From UBA2108 sp002713215 (GTDB lineage: Bacteria > Bacteroidota > Bacteroidia > Flavobacteriales_G > Salibacteraceae): a stretch of 50,319 nt of DNA. Below, in pieces: positions 43,863 to 50,319 of this stretch. The notes below the pieces were generated by a model. The model was given only the letters and a program-made list of their open reading frames with translations, made no database searches and was not told where the DNA came from. The stretch is from contig CALAPY010000090.1 in NCBI GenBank assembly GCA_937891015.1, positions 1-50,319 of the forward strand. Direction: 5' to 3'. Within the stretch, counting starts at the first letter, position 1. Each line of letters begins with the position of its first letter. The position numbers and the translations under genes are program-made.

Positions 43863-45605
43863 CTATACGTCACCTTTAGTAGCTTCACAAACATCATAAA
43901 TGTGATCTCCAAGTTTCTCAGCCGAAGCAATAATATCTACGTATATAAGTCCTGCTTTAATGTTGTAATCTCCTTTCTCAATGCTTTTTAAATGCTGTTT
44001 TCTAAACTTGGAACGCAGTTCATTTATTTCCTTCTCAATCTTCTTTGATTCGTCTATATTGGCACTTTCATAGTTACCTTCCAGGGTTCCCTGCATGTTG
44101 ACAATAGCCTCGTTTACCTTATCGAAAAGAACTACAATTCTTTCCCGTTGACCAGGTGTAAACCATATTTTCTCTTCCACCTTTCTTTCTATGGTTCGAG
44201 ACATCTGGTAAATGACATCGGCAGTTCTTTCCAGGTCATTGATTATGCTTAACATAGATCGAATTCGGATTGAACTCCTTTCAGAAAGTTCCGTCTCAGA
44301 AAGTTTAATTAAGTATTGACCAACCTCAATTTCCAGTTGATCACAGATATCTTCATATTTCTTAATCTTCTTGAGTTTCTTTTTGATTAAAGCTGAATCT
44401 TTTTCCTGAATCAAGGCTTCCAGCTGTTTCATCATTTTAGAAATAACACCTCCAAAATTGGTAATCTCTTTTTTCGCTTCCAATAAGGACAACTCAACAG
44501 ATGCCATAAGACCTGAACCAATGTATTCCAATGAGAATTTTTCGTCATCATCATCCTTTGGTTTTACCATTTTCACTGCCAAACTGGCCAGCTTCGGCGC
44601 AAACCCAATAAGTAATACAACATTTATAAAATTAAACATGGTATGGAAAGCTGCCAATCCTGAAGTAACGACTAAACTTCTGTCTTTCATTGCTTCCTCA
44701 GTCAACCCCTGAGCCGCACTCGCCTCCCCAATGGTTTTCAGGGATGCCATTCCCATAAAATTTTCAACTACGAAGTACACAAATTCTAAGAAGAAGGGGA
44801 AGATAAGTAACATCCAGCCAACACCTATAATGTTGAACATAGAATGGATACGCGCGGAACGTTTAGCATGTACATTACCCACAATAGAAGCCAATTCAGC
44901 CGTGATGGTGGTTCCAATATTTTCACCCAGAACCATTGCCGCTGCCACATCAAATGAAATCCATCCTTTCGCCACCAATACAAGCGTTATGGTCATGGAC
45001 GCACTGGACGACTGCACAACTATGGTAAGCAGGGTACCTATAAAAATGAATATGATGTAGGAAGCGTATCCCCAATTGGCAAATCCCTGGAGGAATTCCA
45101 GCATATCCGGATTGTGTTTAATATCCGGTACTGACCCTTTGAGCAAATCCAATCCCATAAAAAGCAAGGCAAACCCAATAAGGAATTCAGCCCAGAAACG
45201 CCAATTTCCTTTCCTGATAAATAGCATAGGAAGGGCAACCGCAATAATGGGAAGTGCAAAGGCAACCACCTTAACCTTGAACCCCAGGTTTGCAACCAAC
45301 CAGGCAGTGATGGTTGTACCAATATTGGCCCCCATCATAATTCCTGCTGATTGAATCAATGAAAGCAGTCCAGCATTCACAAAACTTACTGTCATTACCG
45401 TGGTGGCCGAAGAAGATTGAACTACAGCAGTGATAAGAAATCCTGATATAACACCCAGGTATTGATTTTTAGTCATTGTCCCCAGAACTCGTTTCAGCTG
45501 ATCGCCAGCAGCCTTCTGAATTCCCTCACTCATTACTTTCATTCCGTAGATGAAAAATCCGAGTGATCCAATTACCTTAATAATGTCTAATAAACCAAAC
45601 TCCAT
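43863..45605 (-). CDS. Na/phosphate cotransporter (NptA/PNaS family) with PhoU-like tail
   Basis: 580 residues from the ATG at 45605; an earlier TTG would lie inside the promoter. The two halves each carry the QSSSAT-type motif (VVQSSSATTVMTVSFVNAG and VVQSSSASMTITLVL) with GANIGTTITA and GENIGTTITAE, the Na/Pi signature. After ~380 residues a helical PhoU-like cytoplasmic domain follows. It imports phosphate with sodium. It is divergent from a phosphate-type porin and lies downstream of a possible Pho-box. Confidence 0.92.
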   Translation of the reverse strand: MEFGLLDIIKVIGSLGFFIYGMKVMSEGIQKAAGDQLKRVLGTMTKNQYLGVISGFLITAVVQSSSATTVMTVSFVNAGLLSLIQSAGIMMGANIGTTITAWLVANLGFKVKVVAFALPIIAVALPMLFIRKGNWRFWAEFLIGFALLFMGLDLLKGSVPDIKHNPDMLEFLQGFANWGYASYIIFIFIGTLLTIVVQSSSASMTITLVLVAKGWISFDVAAAMVLGENIGTTITAELASIVGNVHAKRSARIHSMFNIIGVGWMLLIFPFFLEFVYFVVENFMGMASLKTIGEASAAQGLTEEAMKDRSLVVTSGLAAFHTMFNFINVVLLIGFAPKLASLAVKMVKPKDDDDEKFSLEYIGSGLMASVELSLLEAKKEITNFGGVISKMMKQLEALIQEKDSALIKKKLKKIKKYEDICDQLEIEVGQYLIKLSETELSERSSIRIRSMLSIINDLERTADVIYQMSRTIERKVEEKIWFTPGQRERIVVLFDKVNEAIVNMQGTLEGNYESANIDESKKIEKEINELRSKFRKQHLKSIEKGDYNIKAGLIYVDIIASAEKLGDHIYDVCEATKGDV

Positions 45606-45620
45606 GGGTAAAATTTTGAG

Positions 45621-45628
45621 CAAAAATA
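45621..45628 (-). promoter_or_regulatory. -7 box of the Na/Pi cotransporter gene
   Basis: TATTTTTG on the minus strand, 15 nt upstream of the ATG at 45605; a TTG lies 15 nt further up (45646-45644). Confidence 0.5.
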
Positions 45629-45659
45629 TTTCTTTAGAATGGGCAAATCACCACCCCAA

Positions 45660-45677
45660 TGTTAACTAAATGTTAGG
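45660..45677. promoter_or_regulatory. Candidate Pho-box-like direct repeat
   Basis: TGTTAAC TAAA TGTTAGG is a 7-4-7 direct repeat with an 11-bp period, the layout of PhoB boxes. It lies about 46-63 nt upstream of the predicted start of the Na/Pi cotransporter transcript and ~110 nt from the porin's candidate -7 box. The sequence is visible; the regulator is inferred. Confidence 0.4.
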
Positions 45678-45768
45678 TTTTTTTAACACGTAATTTACGA
45701 TGCTTCTGAAGTCCCCGTCAATCCTAAAAAGTAGTATTAACATTATGTAAAGGTTATCATTTCACTAC

Positions 45769-45796
45769 TTGCAAATGAAGCAACTTGATACTTTCG
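45769..45796 (+). promoter_or_regulatory. Candidate promoter of the porin gene
   Basis: TACTTTCG (45789-45796) has one mismatch to TAnnTTTG, with TTG at 45769-45771, spacer 17 nt; the ATG follows 28 nt later. Confidence 0.4.
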
Positions 45797-45824
45797 CGCC
45801 ATAGTTTAATTTAATATTTCTACA

Positions 45825-46985
45825 ATGTTAACTCGGTCTGTTTTTATTGTTTCTTTAATCCTAATAAGCCTTACTGCGGCTTCTCAAAAGTTTGACAAAG
45901 TCAAGTACGCAAAGGGGTTGAATTATATGGCTAAGGACAGCTCGTTCAAAGTAAAATTTGGACTGCGAATGCAAAACCTGTTGGTGGTTGTTGCACCTGA
46001 AGATGGACCCGTTACAAGCAGAGCTTTGGTAAGAAGGTTTAGATTCAAATTTGATGGTTGGTTGTTGAGTCCCAAATTGGTTTATAAAATGGAACTCGGA
46101 CAATCTAACCTGGATGTTAGGAAGGCTGGAAACTTGCTTCTTGATGCGGTGGTCAAATACAATGCAACAGGAAACCTATGGATTTGGTTTGGGCAAACGA
46201 AATTACCAGGCAACCGAGAGCGAGTGGTCTCTTCACAAAAACTGGAATTAGTCGATCGAAGTTTGGTTAATTCCCGGTACAATATTGATCGTGATTTTGG
46301 TATACAAGTACGCCACTCGTTTAATGTTGGTAATGCGGTAATCCGAGAAATGGCTTCCATCAGTGGTGGAGAAGGGAGAAACTACTCCGTCGATAATGCA
46401 GGAGGATATGACTATACTGGTCGACTTGAATTTTTACCCTTTGGAAAATTCCATAAGAAGGGCGATTACTTTCAAGGGGATCTCTACCACGAACCAAACG
46501 TAAAGTTGGCCATTGGTGCCACAGTCGATTATAACGAAGACGCCGCCCAATCGAGAGGACAGCTGGGATCGGTACTTGGTTATAACAGAAGTTTAGCCAG
46601 TGTAATGCTTGACATGGTAATGAAATATAAGGGATTCTCCATCATGAGTGAGTTCATTCGTAAGGATACCAAAGATCCTTATGGAAAAGCAGAAAAGGCC
46701 CTAGACAATTCCATAGCATCTGATGCCACGTTTGTGGTTGGAAACGGATTTAATGCGCAAATGGGTTACGTTACCAAAAGCCATTGGGGAGTTGTTGGTC
46801 GATTTACAAACATTACCCCTGATACAGAAACTCAATTGACCGAGCACAACATGTACACGTTGGGTGTATCGAGGTACCTGGTGAAGCATAAGCTTAAAGT
46901 ACAAACCGATGCTTCTTACAATACTTATTACGGCAACAAGGCAAACTCATTTATTTGGAGGTTCCACATTGAGTTGGGTATTTAA
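45825..46985 (+). CDS. OprO/OprP-type phosphate-selective porin
   Basis: 386 residues with a signal peptide (MLTRSVFIVSLILISLTAASQ). Family marks are SFKVKFGLRMQNLLVVV, RRFRFKFDGWLLSPKLVYKMELG, and the loop region LWIWFGQTKLPGNRERVVSSQKLELVDRS, typical of porin O/P proteins. It ends FIWRFHIELGI, a barrel-closing strand. It should form an outer-membrane channel for anions such as phosphate or polyphosphate. The divergent Na/Pi cotransporter supports a phosphate role. Confidence 0.88.
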   Translation: MLTRSVFIVSLILISLTAASQKFDKVKYAKGLNYMAKDSSFKVKFGLRMQNLLVVVAPEDGPVTSRALVRRFRFKFDGWLLSPKLVYKMELGQSNLDVRKAGNLLLDAVVKYNATGNLWIWFGQTKLPGNRERVVSSQKLELVDRSLVNSRYNIDRDFGIQVRHSFNVGNAVIREMASISGGEGRNYSVDNAGGYDYTGRLEFLPFGKFHKKGDYFQGDLYHEPNVKLAIGATVDYNEDAAQSRGQLGSVLGYNRSLASVMLDMVMKYKGFSIMSEFIRKDTKDPYGKAEKALDNSIASDATFVVGNGFNAQMGYVTKSHWGVVGRFTNITPDTETQLTEHNMYTLGVSRYLVKHKLKVQTDASYNTYYGNKANSFIWRFHIELGI

Positions 46986-46995
46986 GAAGGTTAAC

Positions 46996-48219
46996 CTAAC
47001 CGGAAAAAGACTCTAATACGGTTTCTTTTTCAATAACATTTTCAAAATAACCAAGTACCTTATCCAGCACCTCATCAACAGCAGAATCAGGACAAGACGC
47101 ACCGCTTGTAAGAACAATTTTTACCGGCTTTTTATCACCTAGCCAGTCATTTGTTTTTCGCATTTCCTTTTTGTGGAAATTGAAATGATTGATCTCTGTA
47201 CCAGACTTAATCTCATTGGCAGAAGAAATGTAATAGGTAGGAAACTTGCGTTCGCATAACTCCACGAGGTGGCTCGTATTTGAGCTGTTGTATCCACCTA
47301 CCACCAGGGCCAGATCGGCGTCTTCCTCGAGTAAACCATAAGTAGCATCCTGGTTGTCGTTGGTTGCATAGCACAAGGTATCACGGGTATCCACAAAGTG
47401 ATTTTTCAGGTCTTCGGACCCAAATTTTTGTTCCATCACCTTTTTAAAATACTCAGCAATTTCATGGGTATCGCTGGCCAACATGGTGGTTTGGTTTACC
47501 ACTCCAACTTTGTTAAAGTGCAATTCAGGATTGAAACCGTTGGAATACTTTCCTTCAAATTCCGAATAGAATTGTTCGGCATCCCCTTCTCTTATCGCGT
47601 ACTTTGCCAGTGCCTTTGCCTCATTCAGATTCTTAACCACCACTGTAGGTGCATTTTCCCTGGAATGCGAAAAGGTAGCTCGGGTCTCTTCATGTATGTG
47701 CTTGCCATGAACAATCACGGTTGAATCCTGATCTCCCAACTTTTTACTCATGTTCCACACCTTCTTTACGAAGGGGCAGGTTGTATCGTACAACTCGATT
47801 TGGATACCAATTTCTTTTAGCTTGTTTTCAATTTGAACGGTAGTTCCAAAAGCAGGAATAAGAACAATATCATCCGAGGTCAGTTCTTCCCAGGGGATGA
47901 TTTGCTCACCTTTGGTGTTCATTAAAAATTTAATCCCCTTCTCCTGTAAATTCGCATTAACCAGTGGGTTATGAATCATTTGACTCAATAGAAAAACGCG
48001 CTTTCCACGGTTTTCTTCAACTGTTTTATAGCTTATCTCTATGGCATTTTCCACACCGTAGCAGAATCCAAAATGGCGCGCAATTAAAAACTGAACCGGG
48101 CCAAAATCCAGCAAGGTTGGTTTAAAATTTTTCTTTCTGGGGTCACTTACCTTTCTAAGCTCCTTTATTTTCCCAATAAAGGAGGAATGATAAAGCGACG
48201 GAATATCAAATTTTTTCAT
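46996..48219 (-). CDS. ispH: 4-hydroxy-3-methylbut-2-enyl diphosphate reductase (long form)
   Basis: 407 residues from the ATG at 48219; the earlier in-frame TTG lies in the promoter. It makes IPP and DMAPP in the last step of the MEP pathway. The three Fe-S Cys are seen in HFGFCYGVENA, DTTCPFVKKVW and TSGASCPDSAVDEV. A ~50-residue N-terminal extension and an internal insertion make it about 100 residues longer than the E. coli type; this long form occurs in cyanobacteria and some Bacteroidota. It is downstream of ppk2. Confidence 0.95.
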   Translation of the reverse strand: MKKFDIPSLYHSSFIGKIKELRKVSDPRKKNFKPTLLDFGPVQFLIARHFGFCYGVENAIEISYKTVEENRGKRVFLLSQMIHNPLVNANLQEKGIKFLMNTKGEQIIPWEELTSDDIVLIPAFGTTVQIENKLKEIGIQIELYDTTCPFVKKVWNMSKKLGDQDSTVIVHGKHIHEETRATFSHSRENAPTVVVKNLNEAKALAKYAIREGDAEQFYSEFEGKYSNGFNPELHFNKVGVVNQTTMLASDTHEIAEYFKKVMEQKFGSEDLKNHFVDTRDTLCYATNDNQDATYGLLEEDADLALVVGGYNSSNTSHLVELCERKFPTYYISSANEIKSGTEINHFNFHKKEMRKTNDWLGDKKPVKIVLTSGASCPDSAVDEVLDKVLGYFENVIEKETVLESFSG

Positions 48220-48225
48220 TGATTG

Positions 48226-48233
48226 CAAAAGTA
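48226..48233 (-). promoter_or_regulatory. -7 box of ispH
   Basis: TACTTTTG on the minus strand ends 6 nt before the ATG, so the transcript would begin almost at the start codon. It also rules out the upstream TTG as start. Confidence 0.5.
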
Positions 48234-48281
48234 GCCATAGAGGCTATTCCAAAAATCGATTTAGGACCTTTTATGCCCTCC

Positions 48282-49154
48282 TTAGTCCTCCCAATCCAAT
48301 TCGCGGTAATAGCGCATTACCACATTGGGGTCATAATCCAGGCTTACTCCTGAAAGCCCCTTGTTTTCATACTCCTGCAGGGACAATACGTAACGGATAC
48401 TCTCTAGGCGAGCTACTTTCTTTTTATCGGCTCTAACAATAATCCAGGGACAATATTCGGAATGAGTACGACTAAACATGTGGTTTTTATACTTGGTATA
48501 CTCATCCCACATCTCCTGCGCCTTCTGGTCAACGGACGAAATTTTCCATTGCTTGTGGGGGTCCGTTTTTCGCGATTCGAATCGCTTTCCCTGCTCCTTC
48601 TTCGAAATGGAAAACCAGAATTTTATAATTTCTATTCCACTTTCATAAAGCATGTGCTCAAACTCGGGTACCTGGCGAATAAACCGCTTGTACTGATCAT
48701 TGGTGCAGAACCCCATTACCGGTTCCACCACCGCCCGGTTATACCAACTTCGGTCAAAAAAAACGATTTCACCTGCATTGGGTAAATGATTGGTATATCG
48801 CTGAAAATACCACTGCCCCACTTCCTGCTGCGATGGTTTGCTTAAGGCAACCACATTCATGGCTCTTGGACTTAGATGCTCCGTAAATCGTTTAATGCTC
48901 CCACCTTTTCCAGCCGAATCACGGCCTTCAAAAATGATGATCACCCTTCTTCCCTCCTTTTGAATCGAATTCTGCAACTGAACCAACTCCGTCTGTAGCA
49001 ATTCTAACTCTCGCTCGTATTTTAAAAAATTAAGTGCTTTCTTTACATTGTGTTCGTTGTCACTTAGCAGGCGCCGAAGTCCTTTGTATGATTTTAGTAT
49101 ATCAATTTCTTTTTCGGATAATCCCTCAATCACTTCTTCTATATCCTTGGTCAT
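48282..49154 (-). CDS. ppk2: Polyphosphate kinase 2 (PPK2)
   Basis: 290 residues, typical of class I PPK2. After an N-terminal helical region, Walker A is IIIFEGRDSAGKGGSIKRF. The lid/Walker B part is EIVFFDRSWYNRAVVEPVMG, with the conserved KFWFSISKKEQGKRFESR and WKISSVDQKAQ. It makes nucleoside triphosphates or phosphorylates nucleotides using polyphosphate, or the reverse. Placed near phosphate uptake genes, it fits a phosphate-storage role. Confidence 0.94.
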   Translation of the reverse strand: MTKDIEEVIEGLSEKEIDILKSYKGLRRLLSDNEHNVKKALNFLKYERELELLQTELVQLQNSIQKEGRRVIIIFEGRDSAGKGGSIKRFTEHLSPRAMNVVALSKPSQQEVGQWYFQRYTNHLPNAGEIVFFDRSWYNRAVVEPVMGFCTNDQYKRFIRQVPEFEHMLYESGIEIIKFWFSISKKEQGKRFESRKTDPHKQWKISSVDQKAQEMWDEYTKYKNHMFSRTHSEYCPWIIVRADKKKVARLESIRYVLSLQEYENKGLSGVSLDYDPNVVMRYYRELDWED

Positions 49155-49205
49155 AGTGTATAAATTGAAACTGAAAAATACTAATTATCAATTTACGAAA
49201 TGGAT

Positions 49206-49213
49206 TACTTTTG
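49206..49213 (+). promoter_or_regulatory. -7 box of tRNA-Leu
   Basis: TACTTTTG, 12 nt upstream of the tRNA 5' end, the expected spacing for transcription starting close to the mature end. No clear TTG at -33. Confidence 0.6.
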
Positions 49214-49225
49214 CGCCTCCAATTT

Positions 49226-49310
49226 ACCCGGGTGGTGGAATTGGTAGACACGCCAGCTTGAGGGGCTGGTGCCCGTTTAGGGCGTGCTGGTTCGAGTCCA
49301 GTCCCGGGTA
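49226..49310 (+). tRNA. tRNA-Leu(GAG)
   Basis: 85 nt with a 7-bp acceptor stem (ACCCGGG/CCCGGGT), D-arm GTGGAATTGGTAGACAC, anticodon stem CCAGC/GCTGG around the loop TTGAGGG (anticodon GAG), a long variable arm as in leucine tRNAs, T-arm CTGGTTCGAGTCCAG, and A73. The CCA is not encoded. It reads CUC and CUU codons. Confidence 0.96.
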
Positions 49311-49318
49311 CTCAATTA

Positions 49319-49355
49319 AACTCTAATCTTGAAAAGGATTGGAGTTTTCTTTTTT
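49319..49355 (+). terminator. Terminator of tRNA-Leu
   Basis: AACTCTAATC (49319-49328) pairs with GATTGGAGTT (49337-49346) with one G.U, loop 8 nt, then a T-rich stretch. Confidence 0.75.
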
Positions 49356-49425
49356 ATGTAGCTGGACGAGACATGCCTTCATTTCATTTCGGCAGTTACA
49401 AAGTTTACTTCGAGTTTATCAAGGA

Positions 49426-49444
49426 GAGTCCAGTCCTGGGTACT
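49426..49444 (+). repeat. Partial duplication of the tRNA-Leu 3' end
   Basis: Identical at 18 of 19 positions to 49294-49312 (T-arm to just past A73); AATT follows both. It resembles an attachment-site scar or a decayed tRNA copy. Confidence 0.7.
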
Positions 49445-49457
49445 AATTCAAAAACTA

Positions 49458-49487
49458 AAAAAGCCTGCGCAAACGCACAGGCTTTTT
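49458..49487 (+). terminator. Hairpin terminator
   Basis: AAAAAGCC (49458-49465) pairs with GGCTTTTT (49480-49487), with an inner TGCG/CGCA stem and a CA bulge. A-rich on one side and T-rich on the other, so it may work in both directions; it also suits the leftward gene at 49705. Confidence 0.6.
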
Positions 49488-49704
49488 GGTTTTAATGACT
49501 GACCACTCAATGAGGTCAGGGATTGGAAAATTGATTTATTCCAGATTGGAACGAATCGCATCTATCATATAAAAAAACCAAGTTCCTACCAATTACTTGT
49601 TTCAGCAAACCTCAATTTAAATTCGGTAGCACAGCACCGAAAGCTGGTATCATATTTACCATTTTCGGTAGCTTATCCATTTGGAGTCCAATTATACTGA
49701 TCTG

Positions 49705-50148
49705 TTATTCTTGACCTCCATTACACTCAGGCCCATCACAAGCCCAACCATTGGGTGGAGCCGTGGTTATTGTAATCATTTTAAGCGTATAGTTTACAGT
49801 AATTTCAAACTCGTAGGCAATACAATCACAACATTGATTGATTTTAAATATTACCACTGAGCTAATTGCAAACTCATGTACATGCAGTTGTTGAATACTT
49901 CCAATTTTAGCACTTACTTTATCCATTTGGGCGACACCAGATATCCAGGATGGCAATGTAATTGTTTGAGGAGAAACCGGTGAAGAGTTTAACGTAATAC
50001 GTTCAGCCGGAGTGCCTGACCGTTTAAAATAAATTTCTACCGGACAACTGATTGTTTCCGGGCTGAAATAAACATCCCAGTTTTCAGTTTGAGCCAGCAA
50101 GCTGGTGGGTAATAGCACAATGGCTATGGCATAAATAATCGTTTTCAT
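49705..50148 (-). CDS. Small secreted cysteine-containing protein of unknown function
   Basis: 147 residues with a signal peptide (MKTIIYAIAIVLLPTSLLAQ). The body is beta-rich (WDVYFSPETISCPVEIYFKR, VVIFKINQCCDCIAYEFEI) with six Cys, including CCDC and a C-terminal WACDGPECNGGQE, so disulfides are likely. No sorting domain or known family is seen. It stands alone near the right edge; its leftward terminator may be the hairpin at 49458-49487. Confidence 0.6.
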   Translation of the reverse strand: MKTIIYAIAIVLLPTSLLAQTENWDVYFSPETISCPVEIYFKRSGTPAERITLNSSPVSPQTITLPSWISGVAQMDKVSAKIGSIQQLHVHEFAISSVVIFKINQCCDCIAYEFEITVNYTLKMITITTAPPNGWACDGPECNGGQE

Positions 50149-50319
50149 TTCGTTTAAAATTAGATTTACCTACTCTAAGATTGACTTTTCGGTTTCCGTC
50201 GTATTTGAAGCCAAGTTAAAGCCAATTGCCTGTACCACATATAGTTTACATGTAAAATGAGGGTTTCCCCGCAATTTCCTAGTTTGTGGCAAGATTTTCA
50301 TTGAATAGGTTATTTAATA

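Larger units (their letters stand above)
49311..49704. other. Gap after tRNA-Leu with a partial tRNA copy
   Basis: 394 bp without a gene. It holds a tRNA terminator (49319-49355), a 19-nt copy of the tRNA 3' end (49426-49444), a second hairpin terminator (49458-49487) and otherwise AT-rich sequence with nothing I recognise. Confidence 0.75.

Noticed and set aside
49381..49444. A second, degenerate tRNA gene
   Set aside because: Only the 3' ~19 nt match; no acceptor, D or anticodon arms can be folded.
1..50319. CRISPR arrays, restriction-modification, toxin-antitoxin or phage-defence systems
   Set aside because: No regular spaced repeats, cas genes, methylase/nuclease pairs or defence-type genes were seen; the MORN/YwqK label antitoxin is a naming artefact.

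Overview
The window is a continuous stretch of a Bacteroidota chromosome, most likely Flavobacteriales. The evidence is three proteins with type IX secretion (T9SS) sorting domains (two type A, one gliding-type/type B) plus one more secreted protein with a type A-like tail, a porD gene (DUF4835), the block bamD-rpoZ-coaBC-porD-recN, a ribosomal THX gene, DUF4421-like and DUF3857 genes, and many promoters of the Bacteroidota form TAnnTTTG. GC is moderate. I see no phage, plasmid, CRISPR or complete insertion sequence, so this is ordinary core chromosome with a few accessory islands. Genus cannot be decided from the sequence alone.

Layout. 1-281 carries no gene on the plus strand. It holds what looks like a leftward promoter followed by a leftward attenuator/terminator, belonging to a small RNA or to a gene beyond the left edge. 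282-7492 (+) has two secreted T9SS cargo proteins, an outer-membrane barrel protein, a MATE exporter, fmt and a secreted cupin. 7727-9020 (+) holds an HU gene, ribosomal THX with a histone-like tail, and a small secreted protein. 9034-10952 (-) is pdxH followed by a glycosyltransferase. 10953-11729 is a repeat-rich gap. 11730-18114 (+) is a tightly packed run: small membrane protein, mutL, two rhomboids, an endonuclease/exonuclease/phosphatase protein, a LolD-like ATPase and a TIGR02757 protein. 18152-23616 (-) holds a GldN-like/MORN fusion, a lipoprotein, a DUF4421-like barrel, rpmB and cinA. 23752-31550 mixes secreted T9SS proteins and a glycosyltransferase (+) with sucC, a methyltransferase and fabI (-). 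31647-36547 (-) is the block read bamD, rpoZ, coaBC, porD, recN. 36659-41714 holds a serine palmitoyltransferase-like enzyme (+), a MITE-like element, a fatty-acid desaturase (-), an acyltransferase and a DUF4328 protein (+). 41711-45605 (-) is a transglutaminase-like protein and a Na/Pi cotransporter, the latter divergent from an OprO/P-type porin (45825-46985, +). 46996-49154 (-) is ppk2 and long-form ispH, followed by tRNA-Leu(GAG) and a small cysteine-rich secreted protein.

Themes. Envelope biogenesis dominates: BamD, PorD, the GldN-like protein, several barrels and T9SS cargo. A lipid theme (FabI, SPT-like enzyme, desaturase, acyltransferase) fits the sphingolipid/sulfonolipid membranes known in this phylum. 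A phosphate theme (Na/Pi cotransporter, phosphate-type porin, PPK2) comes with a candidate Pho-box-like 7-4-7 direct repeat upstream of the cotransporter.

Most notable: the leftward attenuator at the left edge, the GldN-like/MORN fusion, a 285-bp element with inverted termini and related hairpin repeats, a 19-bp tRNA-Leu 3'-end duplication resembling an integration scar, and the Pho-box candidate. Nothing here is a clear new multi-gene system.
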